Assembly: GCA_947588875.1 (NCBI GenBank)
Contig: CANPZK010000002.1
Coordinates: 1-50,901, forward strand
From: an uncultured Clostridia bacterium
Lineage (GTDB): Bacteria > Bacillota > Clostridia > Oscillospirales > Acutalibacteraceae
Length of the DNA: 50,901 nucleotides
Direction: 5' to 3'
Part shown: piece by piece, positions 33,914 to 41,711 of the stretch
Layout of the letters: every line of letters begins with the position of its first letter
Position numbering within the stretch: the stretch's first letter is position 1
Position numbers and translations under genes: made by a program
The notes under the pieces: generated by a model
Told to the model about the DNA's origin: nothing
The model's database searches: none
What the model saw: the letters and a program-made list of their open reading frames with translations, nothing else

Positions 33914-33956
33914 AAAGGCTGCGCCTAAAGCCCCGTGAGCTAAAGGCGCAGCCTTT
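33914..33956 (-). terminator. Terminator after the LRR lipoprotein gene (bidirectional hairpin)
   Basis: A perfect 13-bp stem pairs 33914-33926 with 33944-33956. On the minus strand it is followed by TTTTTTG, and it lies 12 nt beyond the stop codon. Confidence 0.8.
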
Positions 33957-33967
33957 GTAAAATCTCT

Positions 33968-35002
33968 TTATTCCGCGACGAATTTAATATTGTTGTCCTT
34001 CGCGTATGTTTCCGCGGCTGAGCCTGCTTTGCCGTGAATTTCTACATCGTTACATTCGTTAAAGACTCCCTTGCCCATGCTTTTAACGCTGTCGGGAATA
34101 GTCACGCTTTTTAAGCTCGTGCAGTTATCGAACGCAAGATCGCCTATTTCCGTAACGCTGTCGGGGATAGTCACATCCTTCAAGGCGGCGCAGTCGGAGA
34201 ATAAAGCGTAGTTTAAGCTCGTAACGCCGTTTGGGATAGCTACGCTCTCCAGGCTCGCGCAATTATTAAAGGTAAAATCGCCGATTTCCGTAACGCTGTC
34301 GGGGATAGTCACATTTTTCAGGTTCGCGCAGTCGTTAAATACATCGCCGCCTATGCTCGTAACGCTGTTTGGAATGGTCACGCTCTCCAAGCTCGTGCAA
34401 TTATCGAAAACATAATCGCCGATAGATGCAACGCCCTCGGATATGGTTACGCTTGTTAATCCCGTGCAGCCTTTAAAAACGCCCTCCTCTATATCCGTTA
34501 CGCCGTTCGGGATAGTTGCGCTTGTCAGGCTTGTGCAGTCGGCAAAAGCATAGCCGTCAATATATGTGACCTTGTCGGGTATGGCGGCGTCGGTTAAGGC
34601 TGTGCAGCCGTCAAACGCTTCATAGCCTATATATGTAACGCTGTCGGGGATAATTACACGTGTCAAGCCTGTGCAGCCTGCAAAGGCGCTATCGTCAATT
34701 TCCGTAACGGGCATATTCTCTATTTTTTCGGGTATGCGCACCTGTTCGTCATCGCCTTTGTATTTTGTGATGGTAATTTGAGTTTTTCCGTCGATCTCAT
34801 ATTCAAAATTTCCGACCGATGTTTCCGATATATCGGTAACGTCGGAGGACGCGGGCGCGCCGCCGTTTTCAGAGCCGTTGTTGCTGTTGCCGTTATCGCC
34901 GCTATCGCCGCCCTGACAGCCTGTTACTGCGACGGAACTCACGCAAAGCACCGCAGCTGTGACTGCCGCTAAAATTGCTTTTTTAATTTTGAATTTTAAC
35001 AT
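33968..35002 (-). CDS. Leucine-rich repeat (BspA type, LRR_5) surface lipoprotein
   Basis: A 344-residue exported protein. The signal peptide ends in the lipobox VTGC near residue 28, so it should be lipid-anchored. A Gly/Ser/Asn-rich linker follows. From about residue 100 there are about ten tandem 23-residue BspA-type repeats of the form SVTIPDSVTEIGDFAF, with the C-terminal HGKAGSAAETYAKDNNIKFV cap common in such proteins. These domains usually bind other proteins or host surfaces. The frame is open upstream to 35125, but the ATG at 35002 follows ACAGGAGAAG and starts the signal peptide. The leader and signal peptide duplicate those of the next gene upstream. Confidence 0.93.
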   Translation of the reverse strand: MLKFKIKKAILAAVTAAVLCVSSVAVTGCQGGDSGDNGNSNNGSENGGAPASSDVTDISETSVGNFEYEIDGKTQITITKYKGDDEQVRIPEKIENMPVTEIDDSAFAGCTGLTRVIIPDSVTYIGYEAFDGCTALTDAAIPDKVTYIDGYAFADCTSLTSATIPNGVTDIEEGVFKGCTGLTSVTISEGVASIGDYVFDNCTSLESVTIPNSVTSIGGDVFNDCANLKNVTIPDSVTEIGDFTFNNCASLESVAIPNGVTSLNYALFSDCAALKDVTIPDSVTEIGDLAFDNCTSLKSVTIPDSVKSMGKGVFNECNDVEIHGKAGSAAETYAKDNNIKFVAE

Positions 35003-35102
35003 ATTACTTCTCCTGTCATTTATTTTGGTTTCGATTGGTCGTGAATTTCGTGAATTTACTGCCGCGCCGCAAAGCGCTTTTGTTATTGACCGTGATATTT
35101 GA

Positions 35103-36002
35103 TCAATGCGCGCTCTTTGTCTCAATTCCTTCGACGACGGTGATGCTGCTTACGGTGGCTGTGCTTTTTTCCACGTCCGAGGCCTTATAATTCAGCTCCA
35201 CACGCACGATGAGCGTAATCTCGTTCTCCACATCTATATAGGTCATACGGTATTCGTAGGTGTTCATTAGTGTCGCTGAAACAAACAGCTCCCTGTTGGG
35301 GCTTCCAAAGGTTTCAAGCACCTTTCGGAACGAGTCGCCGGTTCGCAGTCCCATATATTCGCACTGCTGTGCGCCGGTCATATTTATAATTTTGCATTTG
35401 TCGGCGGCTATTTCGCTGTCCGAATTATTTTGCACCTCAACATAAAATATATCTTTTCCCTCATCGTCAACAGCGTTAAAAAGCCAGGTGTTATTGACGG
35501 GCGTGGTTCTGTTTAATCGCGTTTCAACCTTTTCCTTATCCTGATTATTGAATAAATAATCGGTGCTCTCTATCTTGCTCATGTCGTCGCCGAGAGTAAC
35601 GGTAAAGTCGCCGTCGATTTTCATATTGTCCTCGAGAGTGATTTTCCGAAGCTCGTCAGGCTCCTTATATACCCAGTAACTTTGCTTATTCGGCTGAGCC
35701 TCGTTAAACGAAAGATCCGAGGTGTATGCGTGCTTGTTAAAATAATTTATCGCGTCTTTTATATCGTCCTCGTGGCACTCAAGCGGCGAATCGTTTACAA
35801 AATCCGCAGGCGGAGCCAATGAGTCCGAGCTGTTGTCCTCCTGCTCATTTGAAACGCTGCCCGCTCCGGCGTTATCGGAGCCGCTGCCGCTGTTGCTGTT
35901 GCTGTTACTGCTTTGACAGCCTGTTGCGGCGACTGAGGTCACGCAGAGTATCGCCGCGGTGATTGCCGCTAAAACGGCTTTTTTTATGTTGAAATTTAAC
36001 AT
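35103..36002 (-). CDS. Uncharacterised lipoprotein
   Basis: A 299-residue protein with a signal peptide ending in the lipobox ATGC near residue 28, a Ser/Asn/Gly linker to about residue 60, and a mixed alpha/beta domain without a motif that I recognise. A stretch near 215-235 (GLRTGDSFRKVLETFGSPN) resembles the helix-loop of small SmpA/OmlA or BLIP-like folds seen in lipoproteins, but this is only a hint. The first 28 residues and the ribosome-site region are nearly the same as in the LRR gene, 100 bp further along the minus strand. The two are probably co-transcribed. Confidence 0.78.
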   Translation of the reverse strand: MLNFNIKKAVLAAITAAILCVTSVAATGCQSSNSNSNSGSGSDNAGAGSVSNEQEDNSSDSLAPPADFVNDSPLECHEDDIKDAINYFNKHAYTSDLSFNEAQPNKQSYWVYKEPDELRKITLEDNMKIDGDFTVTLGDDMSKIESTDYLFNNQDKEKVETRLNRTTPVNNTWLFNAVDDEGKDIFYVEVQNNSDSEIAADKCKIINMTGAQQCEYMGLRTGDSFRKVLETFGSPNRELFVSATLMNTYEYRMTYIDVENEITLIVRVELNYKASDVEKSTATVSSITVVEGIETKSAH

Positions 36003-36079
36003 ATGCTTTCTCCTGTTATTTATTTTGATTTCGATTATTCGTGTAATTACGGCTGTGCCGCAAAGCGGCTCTTGTATAT

Positions 36080-36333
36080 GTTATTTATGTAAGGCTTCGC
36101 CTCTTGCGGCCCCTTTTCGCTCAGGAAATTTTGCTTGATTAAGATTTTGTGTCCGTAAATTATTTTAGTCGCAAAGAGAGGCGATAAAACAAATATGTGA
36201 ACGAGCAAAAAGGGGATCAGAAGCGTCGCCGGTGGCGATTGAAATGAATTGTACACGCAGGAGGAAGCGCCGACTTCCCCTGCAATATATAATAATATTA
36301 AGCGGCAGTCAAGCTGCGCGGCAGCTTGACTGC
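36080..36333 (+). repeat. Composite D-C-B repeat module, copy 2
   Basis: D (36080-36225) shares blocks with 33713-33785 and 14301-14391. C is a degenerate hairpin, GCAGGAGGAAG with CTTCCCCTGC (36257-36284). B (36304-36333) is a perfect 12-bp stem, GCAGTCAAGCTG with CAGCTTGACTGC. It lies 24 bp beyond the stop of the surface-protein gene on the minus strand. Confidence 0.7.
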
Positions 36334-36356
36334 GGTCAATGGGTGCGGAGCGACAG

Positions 36357-38105
36357 TTAGTCGGCGTAGCTTGTGTCCGGCTCCGCTGTAATTGTGTTTT
36401 TGTTTATGATTTCGCCGTTCTTTATCGCGAATACGTTCCAGCAGTCTTCGCTGCCTTTGTTGGTCGGAACATTGTATTCGGCTATCAATACGTTGCCCTT
36501 ATGCACGGTTACCTTAGCGCGGGAGCTTGCGAGCGTTCCCTTACCGATGAATCTTTCAACATAGTAATAATACGGCTCAGAGCCGGAGGCTGTTAAGGTG
36601 ATGTGCTCCGGACCGTAGCTTTCCGTATCATCGTAATCGAGATTGCAGATTTCTTCGCCGTTGTCATCATACGCCGACCTGTCGTCCCAATATACATGGA
36701 AGCTCTCTCCGTTTGAAAGAACGCCTACCAAATGCGAGTCAACGTCCTCCGGGTTCTCGCCCCAGGTCAGGGTTATGAGGTACTGGTCGCCCAATACGAT
36801 GGGAGAAATTACGCCGTTTTGATTGTCGGTAGTGCCGGGCTGAACGATGATATTAAACGTGGAGGTCAAATATCCTTCCTTTGAAGCGACCACCGTGTAA
36901 TTTCCGAGCGGAAGCTCTATCGTATAGTTGCCGTTTTCATCGGTCACGGTTGCGCCTACCGTTTCGGCGGATTCATCGGAGTTGTTCCAGTTTTTGCGAA
37001 TGCTTAAATCAACGCCCTCACAGCTTTCGCCGGTAAGCTGATCGAAAACCGTGCCGGAGGCAACGCCTGTTTCCTCGTCGGATTCCTCTATCATAAGGAA
37101 GGTTTCCATAAAGGTGATGCTGCCCTCGGTTACAGTCGCGTAGGAGTGAAAATCAATATACCCCTCCGCGGTTATCTCGACAAAATATTCTCCGGCGGGA
37201 AGTCCGGCTGAATAGTTGCCTGTTTCGTCATCTGTCAGAGTTGTGAATAAAGAGCCGTCCTTGTATATATTTATCGTTGCGTTCGGAACGGAGGTTGTCT
37301 TGTCAGACGCCTTGCAAATCTTACCCGCAATTCCGCCGTTGAGATAGCTGACAACAGCGTTGATGCAATACTCCTCGCCGTCAACGGTGACGTTCTTATC
37401 AAGCGGTATGCTGAACGCGTCTACCGTATTATCAGCCGCAGCGTCGCCGTCAGCCGCCAATGCGCCGAACGGAGCGATTGCACAAATCAGGGCAACGCAA
37501 AGGAAAAGACTGAGGAATTTTGCCGCTCTTTTTCTGAACTTGACAGCTAAAAATACGCCTGCCGCCGACACAGCCAAAATCCCGAGCCATAGCAAAACCT
37601 CGGTGTTGTCGCCGGTCTTCGGCGCGCCGGAGCCTCCCGCGCTCTTGCCCTCGGATACGGGGGCGGCTGCCGCGACGTTGTCGGTCGGGTTTTCGCTTTG
37701 AGCGTCAGTCGGAGCCTGAGTAATTGTCTCGGTCGGCTCCTCGGTCGCCGGTGTCGTTTCCTCGGGAAGCGTCGGAGCCTCCTTTATCGCGACGATTTCG
37801 GCGGAGTATTCCTCGCCTGCCGCTATGTCTATGCCGGAGACGGACGGCTCGCCGGATTTAAGGGTAAGCCCGTCCGGCAGCTCAATGGCAACTGCGGCGT
37901 TGCTTACGTCGTAAGAATTAGTATTCTTGGCGGTAACGGTAATGTTGATGTCCTCGCCGACAGTATACTCGTCCTTGTCGGTCAAAAGCGAAGCCTCAAG
38001 TCCGCCCTGAGCTCCCGATTCTGCGGCAGAAGCCGCAAGCGCTGTGGTCATCAGCATACAAACAAGCAGAACAAATGCGAGCAGTATGCTAAATGATTTC
38101 TTCAT
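36357..38105 (-). CDS. Large cell-surface protein: apparent in-frame fusion of two exported proteins
   Basis: 582 residues. Residues 1-24 are a signal peptide. Residues 35-110 form an adhesion-like beta domain (YTVGEDINITVTAKNTNSYD). A Thr/Pro/Glu-rich stalk follows. At 161-166 APKTGD, a membrane span (about 169-189) and RKR form a complete sortase sorting signal in mid-protein. It is followed at once by a second signal-peptide-like segment, KFLSLFLCVALICAIAP, with ALA at about 215-217. The second half has two or three carboxypeptidase-regulatory-like beta domains (NYTIELPLGNYTVVASKEGY) and a C-terminal domain with TWGENPEDVDSHL. The frame is open to 38177, but the ATG at 38105 follows GAGAGGAT. 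It could be a true fusion or a polyprotein cut in the membrane. Confidence 0.85.
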   Translation of the reverse strand: MKKSFSILLAFVLLVCMLMTTALAASAAESGAQGGLEASLLTDKDEYTVGEDINITVTAKNTNSYDVSNAAVAIELPDGLTLKSGEPSVSGIDIAAGEEYSAEIVAIKEAPTLPEETTPATEEPTETITQAPTDAQSENPTDNVAAAAPVSEGKSAGGSGAPKTGDNTEVLLWLGILAVSAAGVFLAVKFRKRAAKFLSLFLCVALICAIAPFGALAADGDAAADNTVDAFSIPLDKNVTVDGEEYCINAVVSYLNGGIAGKICKASDKTTSVPNATINIYKDGSLFTTLTDDETGNYSAGLPAGEYFVEITAEGYIDFHSYATVTEGSITFMETFLMIEESDEETGVASGTVFDQLTGESCEGVDLSIRKNWNNSDESAETVGATVTDENGNYTIELPLGNYTVVASKEGYLTSTFNIIVQPGTTDNQNGVISPIVLGDQYLITLTWGENPEDVDSHLVGVLSNGESFHVYWDDRSAYDDNGEEICNLDYDDTESYGPEHITLTASGSEPYYYYVERFIGKGTLASSRAKVTVHKGNVLIAEYNVPTNKGSEDCWNVFAIKNGEIINKNTITAEPDTSYAD

Positions 38106-38227
38106 GTTTAACATCCTCTCTGTTTTTGATATTTGGCATTCGTATCGGCCGCGCAATCCGCCGCCGACAATAACCAAACCTTCTGCCTTCGGCTCTTACG
38201 GATAACGCGCCATATACTGCCAAGGAA

Positions 38228-38256
38228 ATTATAGCATTTGCCCCAATGTATTGCAA
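38228..38256 (-). promoter_or_regulatory. Predicted promoter for the surface-protein gene
   Basis: On the minus strand TTGCAA (38251-38256), 17 bp and a perfect TATAAT (38228-38233) are seen. The leader is about 115 nt. Between 38257 and 38415 I see nothing further. Confidence 0.7.
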
Positions 38257-38415
38257 GTAAAAATTAAAAATGCAATTAAAAATGTAACGTTTATTTATGC
38301 GCTGATTTGTGCGCAGTGTACAAAGAGCCGATATATCTCCTCCAAAAACCGAAAAAGTTTTTTTGCGCCTTTTGCTAAAAGACTTTAAGCTGAAAACAAT
38401 TTTGAAATAAAAAGA

Positions 38416-38447
38416 GCAGCTTTACCGATTGGAGCCGGTAAAGCTGC
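38416..38447 (+). repeat. Hairpin repeat, family A, copy 5
   Basis: GCAGCTTTACCG (38416-38427) pairs with 38436-38447. This copy lies just beyond the stop of the hydrolase remnant on the minus strand. Confidence 0.85.
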
Positions 38448-38479
38448 TGTGCGCGGGCTGTAAAAAACAAAGCCCAAAT

Positions 38480-38748
38480 TTATTTGAGGTTTTTCCTGAA
38501 AAACTCATCGAGCTTATCAAACGGTATAACGTCGAGGTTATCGTATAAATCGACGTGTACGGCGTCCGGTATGAGCATAAGCTCCTTATTGTCGGAATAA
38601 GGATTATCCTTTATCATCGCGGCGTAAGCGTCCTTGCCGAAGTAACAGGAGTGCGCCTTTTCTCCGTGTTGCGGTGGTTCACCCTGTCGCTTTTCGGGAA
38701 GGTCTTATCCCAATCGTCCGTAAGGGCGAGCTTTTCTGTTTCAAGCAT
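38480..38748 (-). pseudogene. Alpha/beta hydrolase remnant with internal deletion and frameshift
   Basis: On the minus strand an ATG at 38748 with a GGTGG site begins MLETEKLALTDDWDKTFPKS and DRVNHR, the N-terminus of a dienelactone-hydrolase-like family. The sequence then jumps to another frame that encodes GEKAHSCYFGKDAYAAM, LMLIPDAVHVDLYDN and IPFDKLDEFFRKNLK before a TAA at 38482-38480, the normal C-terminus. About 200 middle residues, with the catalytic serine, are absent; the C-terminal histidine in AVHVDLYD remains. It is a dead gene made by an internal deletion. Confidence 0.8.
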
Positions 38749-38787
38749 ATTAAAATCCACCCCTTTATATCAATTAACAATTATCTG

Positions 38788-40164
38788 TTATTTGTCAACC
38801 TTTGGAAGGCTGTCAAAGCCCGGCTTTAAATCCTCGTCGGTCGGAATGTAGTCGTTCATCTCGCCGTTGTGGAATTTTTCATACGCCACCATATCGAAGT
38901 AGCCCGTACCCGTAAGACCGAATACGATGGTCTTTTCCTCGCCGGTCTGCTTGCACTTCATCGCCTCGTCTATTGCGACTCTTATGGCGTGACTGCTTTC
39001 CGGAGCCGGAAGTATTCCCTCAACTCTCGCAAACTGCTCCGCGGCCTCGAACACGGCTGTCTGCTCAACCGAGCACGCCTCCATAAGGCCGTCGTCATAG
39101 AGCTTGGAGAGTATTGAGCTCATGCCGTGGTATCTGAGTCCGCCCGCGTGGTTAGGCGACGGGATAAATCCGCTGCCGAGGGTGTACATCTTTGCAAGCG
39201 GGCAAACCTTGCCGGTGTCGCAGAAATCATAGGCGAATTTGCCTCTTGTAAGGCTCGGGCATGAAGCGGGCTCCACGGCTATTATGCGGTAATCCGCCTC
39301 GCCTCTGAGCTTTTCGCCCATAAACGGAGAAACGAGTCCGCCGAGGTTTGAGCCGCCGCCCGCACAGCCGATGATTATATCCGGCTTTATGCCGTATTTA
39401 TCGAGGGCTATTTTCGTTTCGAGCCCTATAATAGACTGGTGCAGAAGAACTTGATTCAGCACGCTGCCGAGCACATATCTGTATCCTTCGGTTGAGGTCG
39501 CCGCCTCGACCGCCTCGGAAATGGCGCAGCCAAGGCTTCCCGTTGTTCCCGGGTGCTCCTGCAATATTTTTCTGCCGACCGCTGTCGTTTCCGACGGCGA
39601 CGGAGTAACGGAGGCTCCGTAGGTTCTCATTACCTCGCGACGAAACGGCTTTTGCTCGTAAGACACCTTTACCATATATACCTTGCAGTCGAGGTCAAAA
39701 TAAGAGCAAGCCATTGAAAGCGCCGTGCCCCACTGACCCGCGCCGGTCTCGGTCGTAACGCCCTTAAGTCCCTGCTTTTTCGCATAATACGCCTGTGCGA
39801 TAGCGCTGTTCAGCTTGTGGCTTCCGCTGGTGTTGTTGCCCTCGAACTTATAATATATCTTCGCCGGCGTGTCGAGCTTTTGCTCAAGGCAATACGCCCT
39901 TACAAGCGGCGACGGGCGGTACATCTTATAGAAGCTCTGGATTTCCTCGGGAATATCTATATACGCCGTTGTATCGTCAAGCTCCTGCTTAACGAGCTCG
40001 TCGCAGAAAACGTGGCCGAGCTCCTCCGCCGTCATAGGCTGTAATGTTCCGGGGTTCAAAAGCGGCTCCGGCTTATTTTTCATATCAGCCCTCACATTGT
40101 ACCATTGTTTAGGCATTTCGCCTTCCTCAAGATAAATTTTATAAGGGATTTTTTTATCTTCCAT
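38788..40164 (-). CDS. trpB: TrpB2-type tryptophan synthase beta chain
   Basis: TrpB makes tryptophan from indole and serine with PLP. This 458-residue protein is of the long TrpB2 class (TIGR01415), which does not need a TrpA partner. NNTSGSHKLNSAIAQAYYA near residue 110 holds the PLP lysine, ETGAGQWGTALS near 136 has the catalytic glutamate, and GCAGGGSNLGG near 265 binds the phosphate. The frame is open to 40179, but the ATG at 40164 follows GGAGGAG. It is a single gene with its own promoter and no other trp genes, consistent with indole salvage. Confidence 0.95.
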   Translation of the reverse strand: MEDKKIPYKIYLEEGEMPKQWYNVRADMKNKPEPLLNPGTLQPMTAEELGHVFCDELVKQELDDTTAYIDIPEEIQSFYKMYRPSPLVRAYCLEQKLDTPAKIYYKFEGNNTSGSHKLNSAIAQAYYAKKQGLKGVTTETGAGQWGTALSMACSYFDLDCKVYMVKVSYEQKPFRREVMRTYGASVTPSPSETTAVGRKILQEHPGTTGSLGCAISEAVEAATSTEGYRYVLGSVLNQVLLHQSIIGLETKIALDKYGIKPDIIIGCAGGGSNLGGLVSPFMGEKLRGEADYRIIAVEPASCPSLTRGKFAYDFCDTGKVCPLAKMYTLGSGFIPSPNHAGGLRYHGMSSILSKLYDDGLMEACSVEQTAVFEAAEQFARVEGILPAPESSHAIRVAIDEAMKCKQTGEEKTIVFGLTGTGYFDMVAYEKFHNGEMNDYIPTDEDLKPGFDSLPKVDK

Positions 40165-40197
40165 TTTTAACTCCTCCATATAACAAGATTAATGATA

Positions 40198-40226
40198 ATT
40201 ATACCATTATTGTATTAAATTGTCAC
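40198..40226 (-). promoter_or_regulatory. Predicted promoter for trpB
   Basis: On the minus strand GTGACA (40221-40226), a 17-bp spacer and TATAAT (40198-40203) lie about 35 bp upstream of the ATG. I see no T-box or trp attenuator in the short leader. The plus-strand stretch 40320-40500 is GC-rich and holds a decayed family D relative but no gene. Confidence 0.65.
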
Positions 40227-40513
40227 TAAAAAATCAGTCGTACTTTTATTTTTTGTGAATATTGCTTATAACAGCGTGCGTAAAATTGTAACATATCACA
40301 TTATATTTTGGACTGTTTCTAATATTGGGTTTTATACGGGGAGCCGGCGCTTGCTCTTGCGCTTCCGCGCTCGTTCAAAGAGTTGTTTTAGTTTAAATCC
40401 GCCTTACGGGCATAGAACTTAATCGGGCAAAAGCCTTTGAGAGAAAAAGCAGGGGATTGTAACGGCGCAAGCCAAAAAAATCTCCCCGCTTTTGTTGCGC
40501 GGAAGGAGGTCTT

Positions 40514-40615
40514 ATGCTAAAATCAAGTTGTAAGGATTACACGGAGCCGAGGAACGGATATAAGGAAAAACTAAAAAAAATATCCGCAGGCATTGCGGAC
40601 AAAATAAAACAATAA
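40514..40615 (+). CDS. Small basic peptide ORF (33 residues)
   Basis: The ATG at 40514 follows a near-perfect GGAAGGAGG site and encodes a 33-residue peptide starting MLKSSCKDYTEPRNGY and ending in a lysine-rich helix (KEKLKKISAGIADKIKQ). It has no signal peptide and I do not recognise it. It ends 17 bp before the esterase start, whose first codons share ATGCTAAAATC with it, so it may be a translated leader or a small protein. The strong ribosome site is the main support. Confidence 0.45.
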   Translation: MLKSSCKDYTEPRNGYKEKLKKISAGIADKIKQ

Positions 40616-40632
40616 AATATGAGGTGATGATC

Positions 40633-41424
40633 ATGCTAAAATCTGAGTTAGCGATTGAAATGCTGCCATATCCCGACAAGCCCGACAGACGTGTGTGGGT
40701 CTATCTTCCGGAGCGCGGCGAGGACGAGAAGCTGCCCGTAATATATATGACGGACGGGCAAAATCTGTTTGACGAAAAGGCGACGCCCTACGGCTCGTGG
40801 GGAGTTATCGAGGCTGTCGAAAACGAGATGAAGAACGGACTCGGCGGAGCGGTTATAGTCGGGATAGACAACGGCAACGTCTACCGCGACAGCGAGCTTA
40901 CGCCTAAAAAAATCGGCCCGATTTTGCACAGGGGATACTTTAACGATATATTCAAGCCCGAGGGCGAGATATTCGACGGCTTTCTGATGAACACCGTTAA
41001 GCCGTATGTTGAGAAAAATTACCCCGTAAAGACGGGAAAAGAGCACACTGCCATATGCGGCAGCTCCTCCGGCGGACTTCAGTCGTTTTTTACCGGAATG
41101 GAGCATATATCGTCATTTGCGTGTATAGGGGCGTTTTCACCGGCGTTTTTAGTATATACCGCAGAAAATTGGACGGAGTATCTTCAGCCGAAAATCGGCG
41201 GCGACGCGCCGTATCTGTATGTGTATTCCGGCGCGGGGGATATGCTTGAGAAAATGATATGCGACAGCGTAGAGATGCTCTCGCCGATACTCGACGAGCT
41301 TGGTTATCCATACGACAAAAAATGTGAGATAATCATGCTTGAGAATAAGCACAATGAAACGGCTTGGAGAGAGATATTTCCGGACTTTCTCCATACCGCT
41401 CTTTCTCAAATGCAGGGGGATTGA
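40633..41424 (+). CDS. Putative esterase, alpha/beta hydrolase (enterochelin esterase-like)
   Basis: A 263-residue cytoplasmic alpha/beta hydrolase of the putative esterase family (PF00756-like). The N-terminal RRVWVYLPERG and VIYMTDGQNLFDE near residue 40 and the nucleophile elbow ICGSSSGGLQSFF near 141 (G-x-S-x-G) are clear. A candidate catalytic histidine is in NKHNETAWREIFPDFL near 240, and an aspartate lies in SGAGDMLEK near 203. GTG 40624 and ATG 40627 are also in frame; the ATG at 40633 is best placed after GAGG (40621-40624). The substrate is unknown. A strong terminator follows. Confidence 0.9.
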   Translation: MLKSELAIEMLPYPDKPDRRVWVYLPERGEDEKLPVIYMTDGQNLFDEKATPYGSWGVIEAVENEMKNGLGGAVIVGIDNGNVYRDSELTPKKIGPILHRGYFNDIFKPEGEIFDGFLMNTVKPYVEKNYPVKTGKEHTAICGSSSGGLQSFFTGMEHISSFACIGAFSPAFLVYTAENWTEYLQPKIGGDAPYLYVYSGAGDMLEKMICDSVEMLSPILDELGYPYDKKCEIIMLENKHNETAWREIFPDFLHTALSQMQGD

Positions 41425-41451
41425 TAAACAAAAAAGGAGCTTGAAGACTCA

Positions 41452-41487
41452 GGGGAGCTGTGTACTTTTGCACAGCCCCTTTTTTTG
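41452..41487 (+). terminator. Terminator after the esterase gene
   Basis: GGGG and GCTGTG (41452-41462, one bulged A) pair with CACAGC and CCC (41471-41479), followed by a T-run to 41487. Confidence 0.85.
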
Positions 41488-41628
41488 TTTGCGTTTTTGA
41501 TTAAGCTCTCGACTGCCCGACAAGGGATAGACTTATCTCTTAAAAAAAGAGCAATTCATTATAAGAAATAGAACGAACATCTGCTAAACCCTTTTTCAAA
41601 AAAAATTTTAAATTTTTCAAAATGGGTA

Positions 41629-41657
41629 TTGACAAGCGGCAAATTTATGATTATAAT
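41629..41657 (+). promoter_or_regulatory. Consensus sigma-A promoter of the GntR-ABC operon
   Basis: TTGACA (41629-41634), exactly 17 bp and TATAAT (41652-41657) are both perfect, the strongest promoter in the window. Such a strong promoter fits a repressed operon. Confidence 0.85.
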
Positions 41658-41666
41658 CGTGTTGTA

Positions 41667-41688
41667 GTTAGTTACTTGACTAACTAAC
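41667..41688 (+). promoter_or_regulatory. Likely GntR/YtrA operator overlapping the transcription start
   Basis: TTAGTTA (41668-41674) and TAACTAA (41681-41687) are a perfect inverted repeat with a 6-nt spacer, extended by a G-C pair at the ends. Its position from about +3 to +24 would let the GntR product block transcription. Confidence 0.7.
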
Positions 41689-41711
41689 CGACAATGAGAG
41701 GAGGAGAGTGA

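Noticed and set aside
38555..38851. 98-codon plus-strand frame
   Set aside because: It is the complement of the hydrolase relic and the end of trpB; the minus-strand homology explains it.
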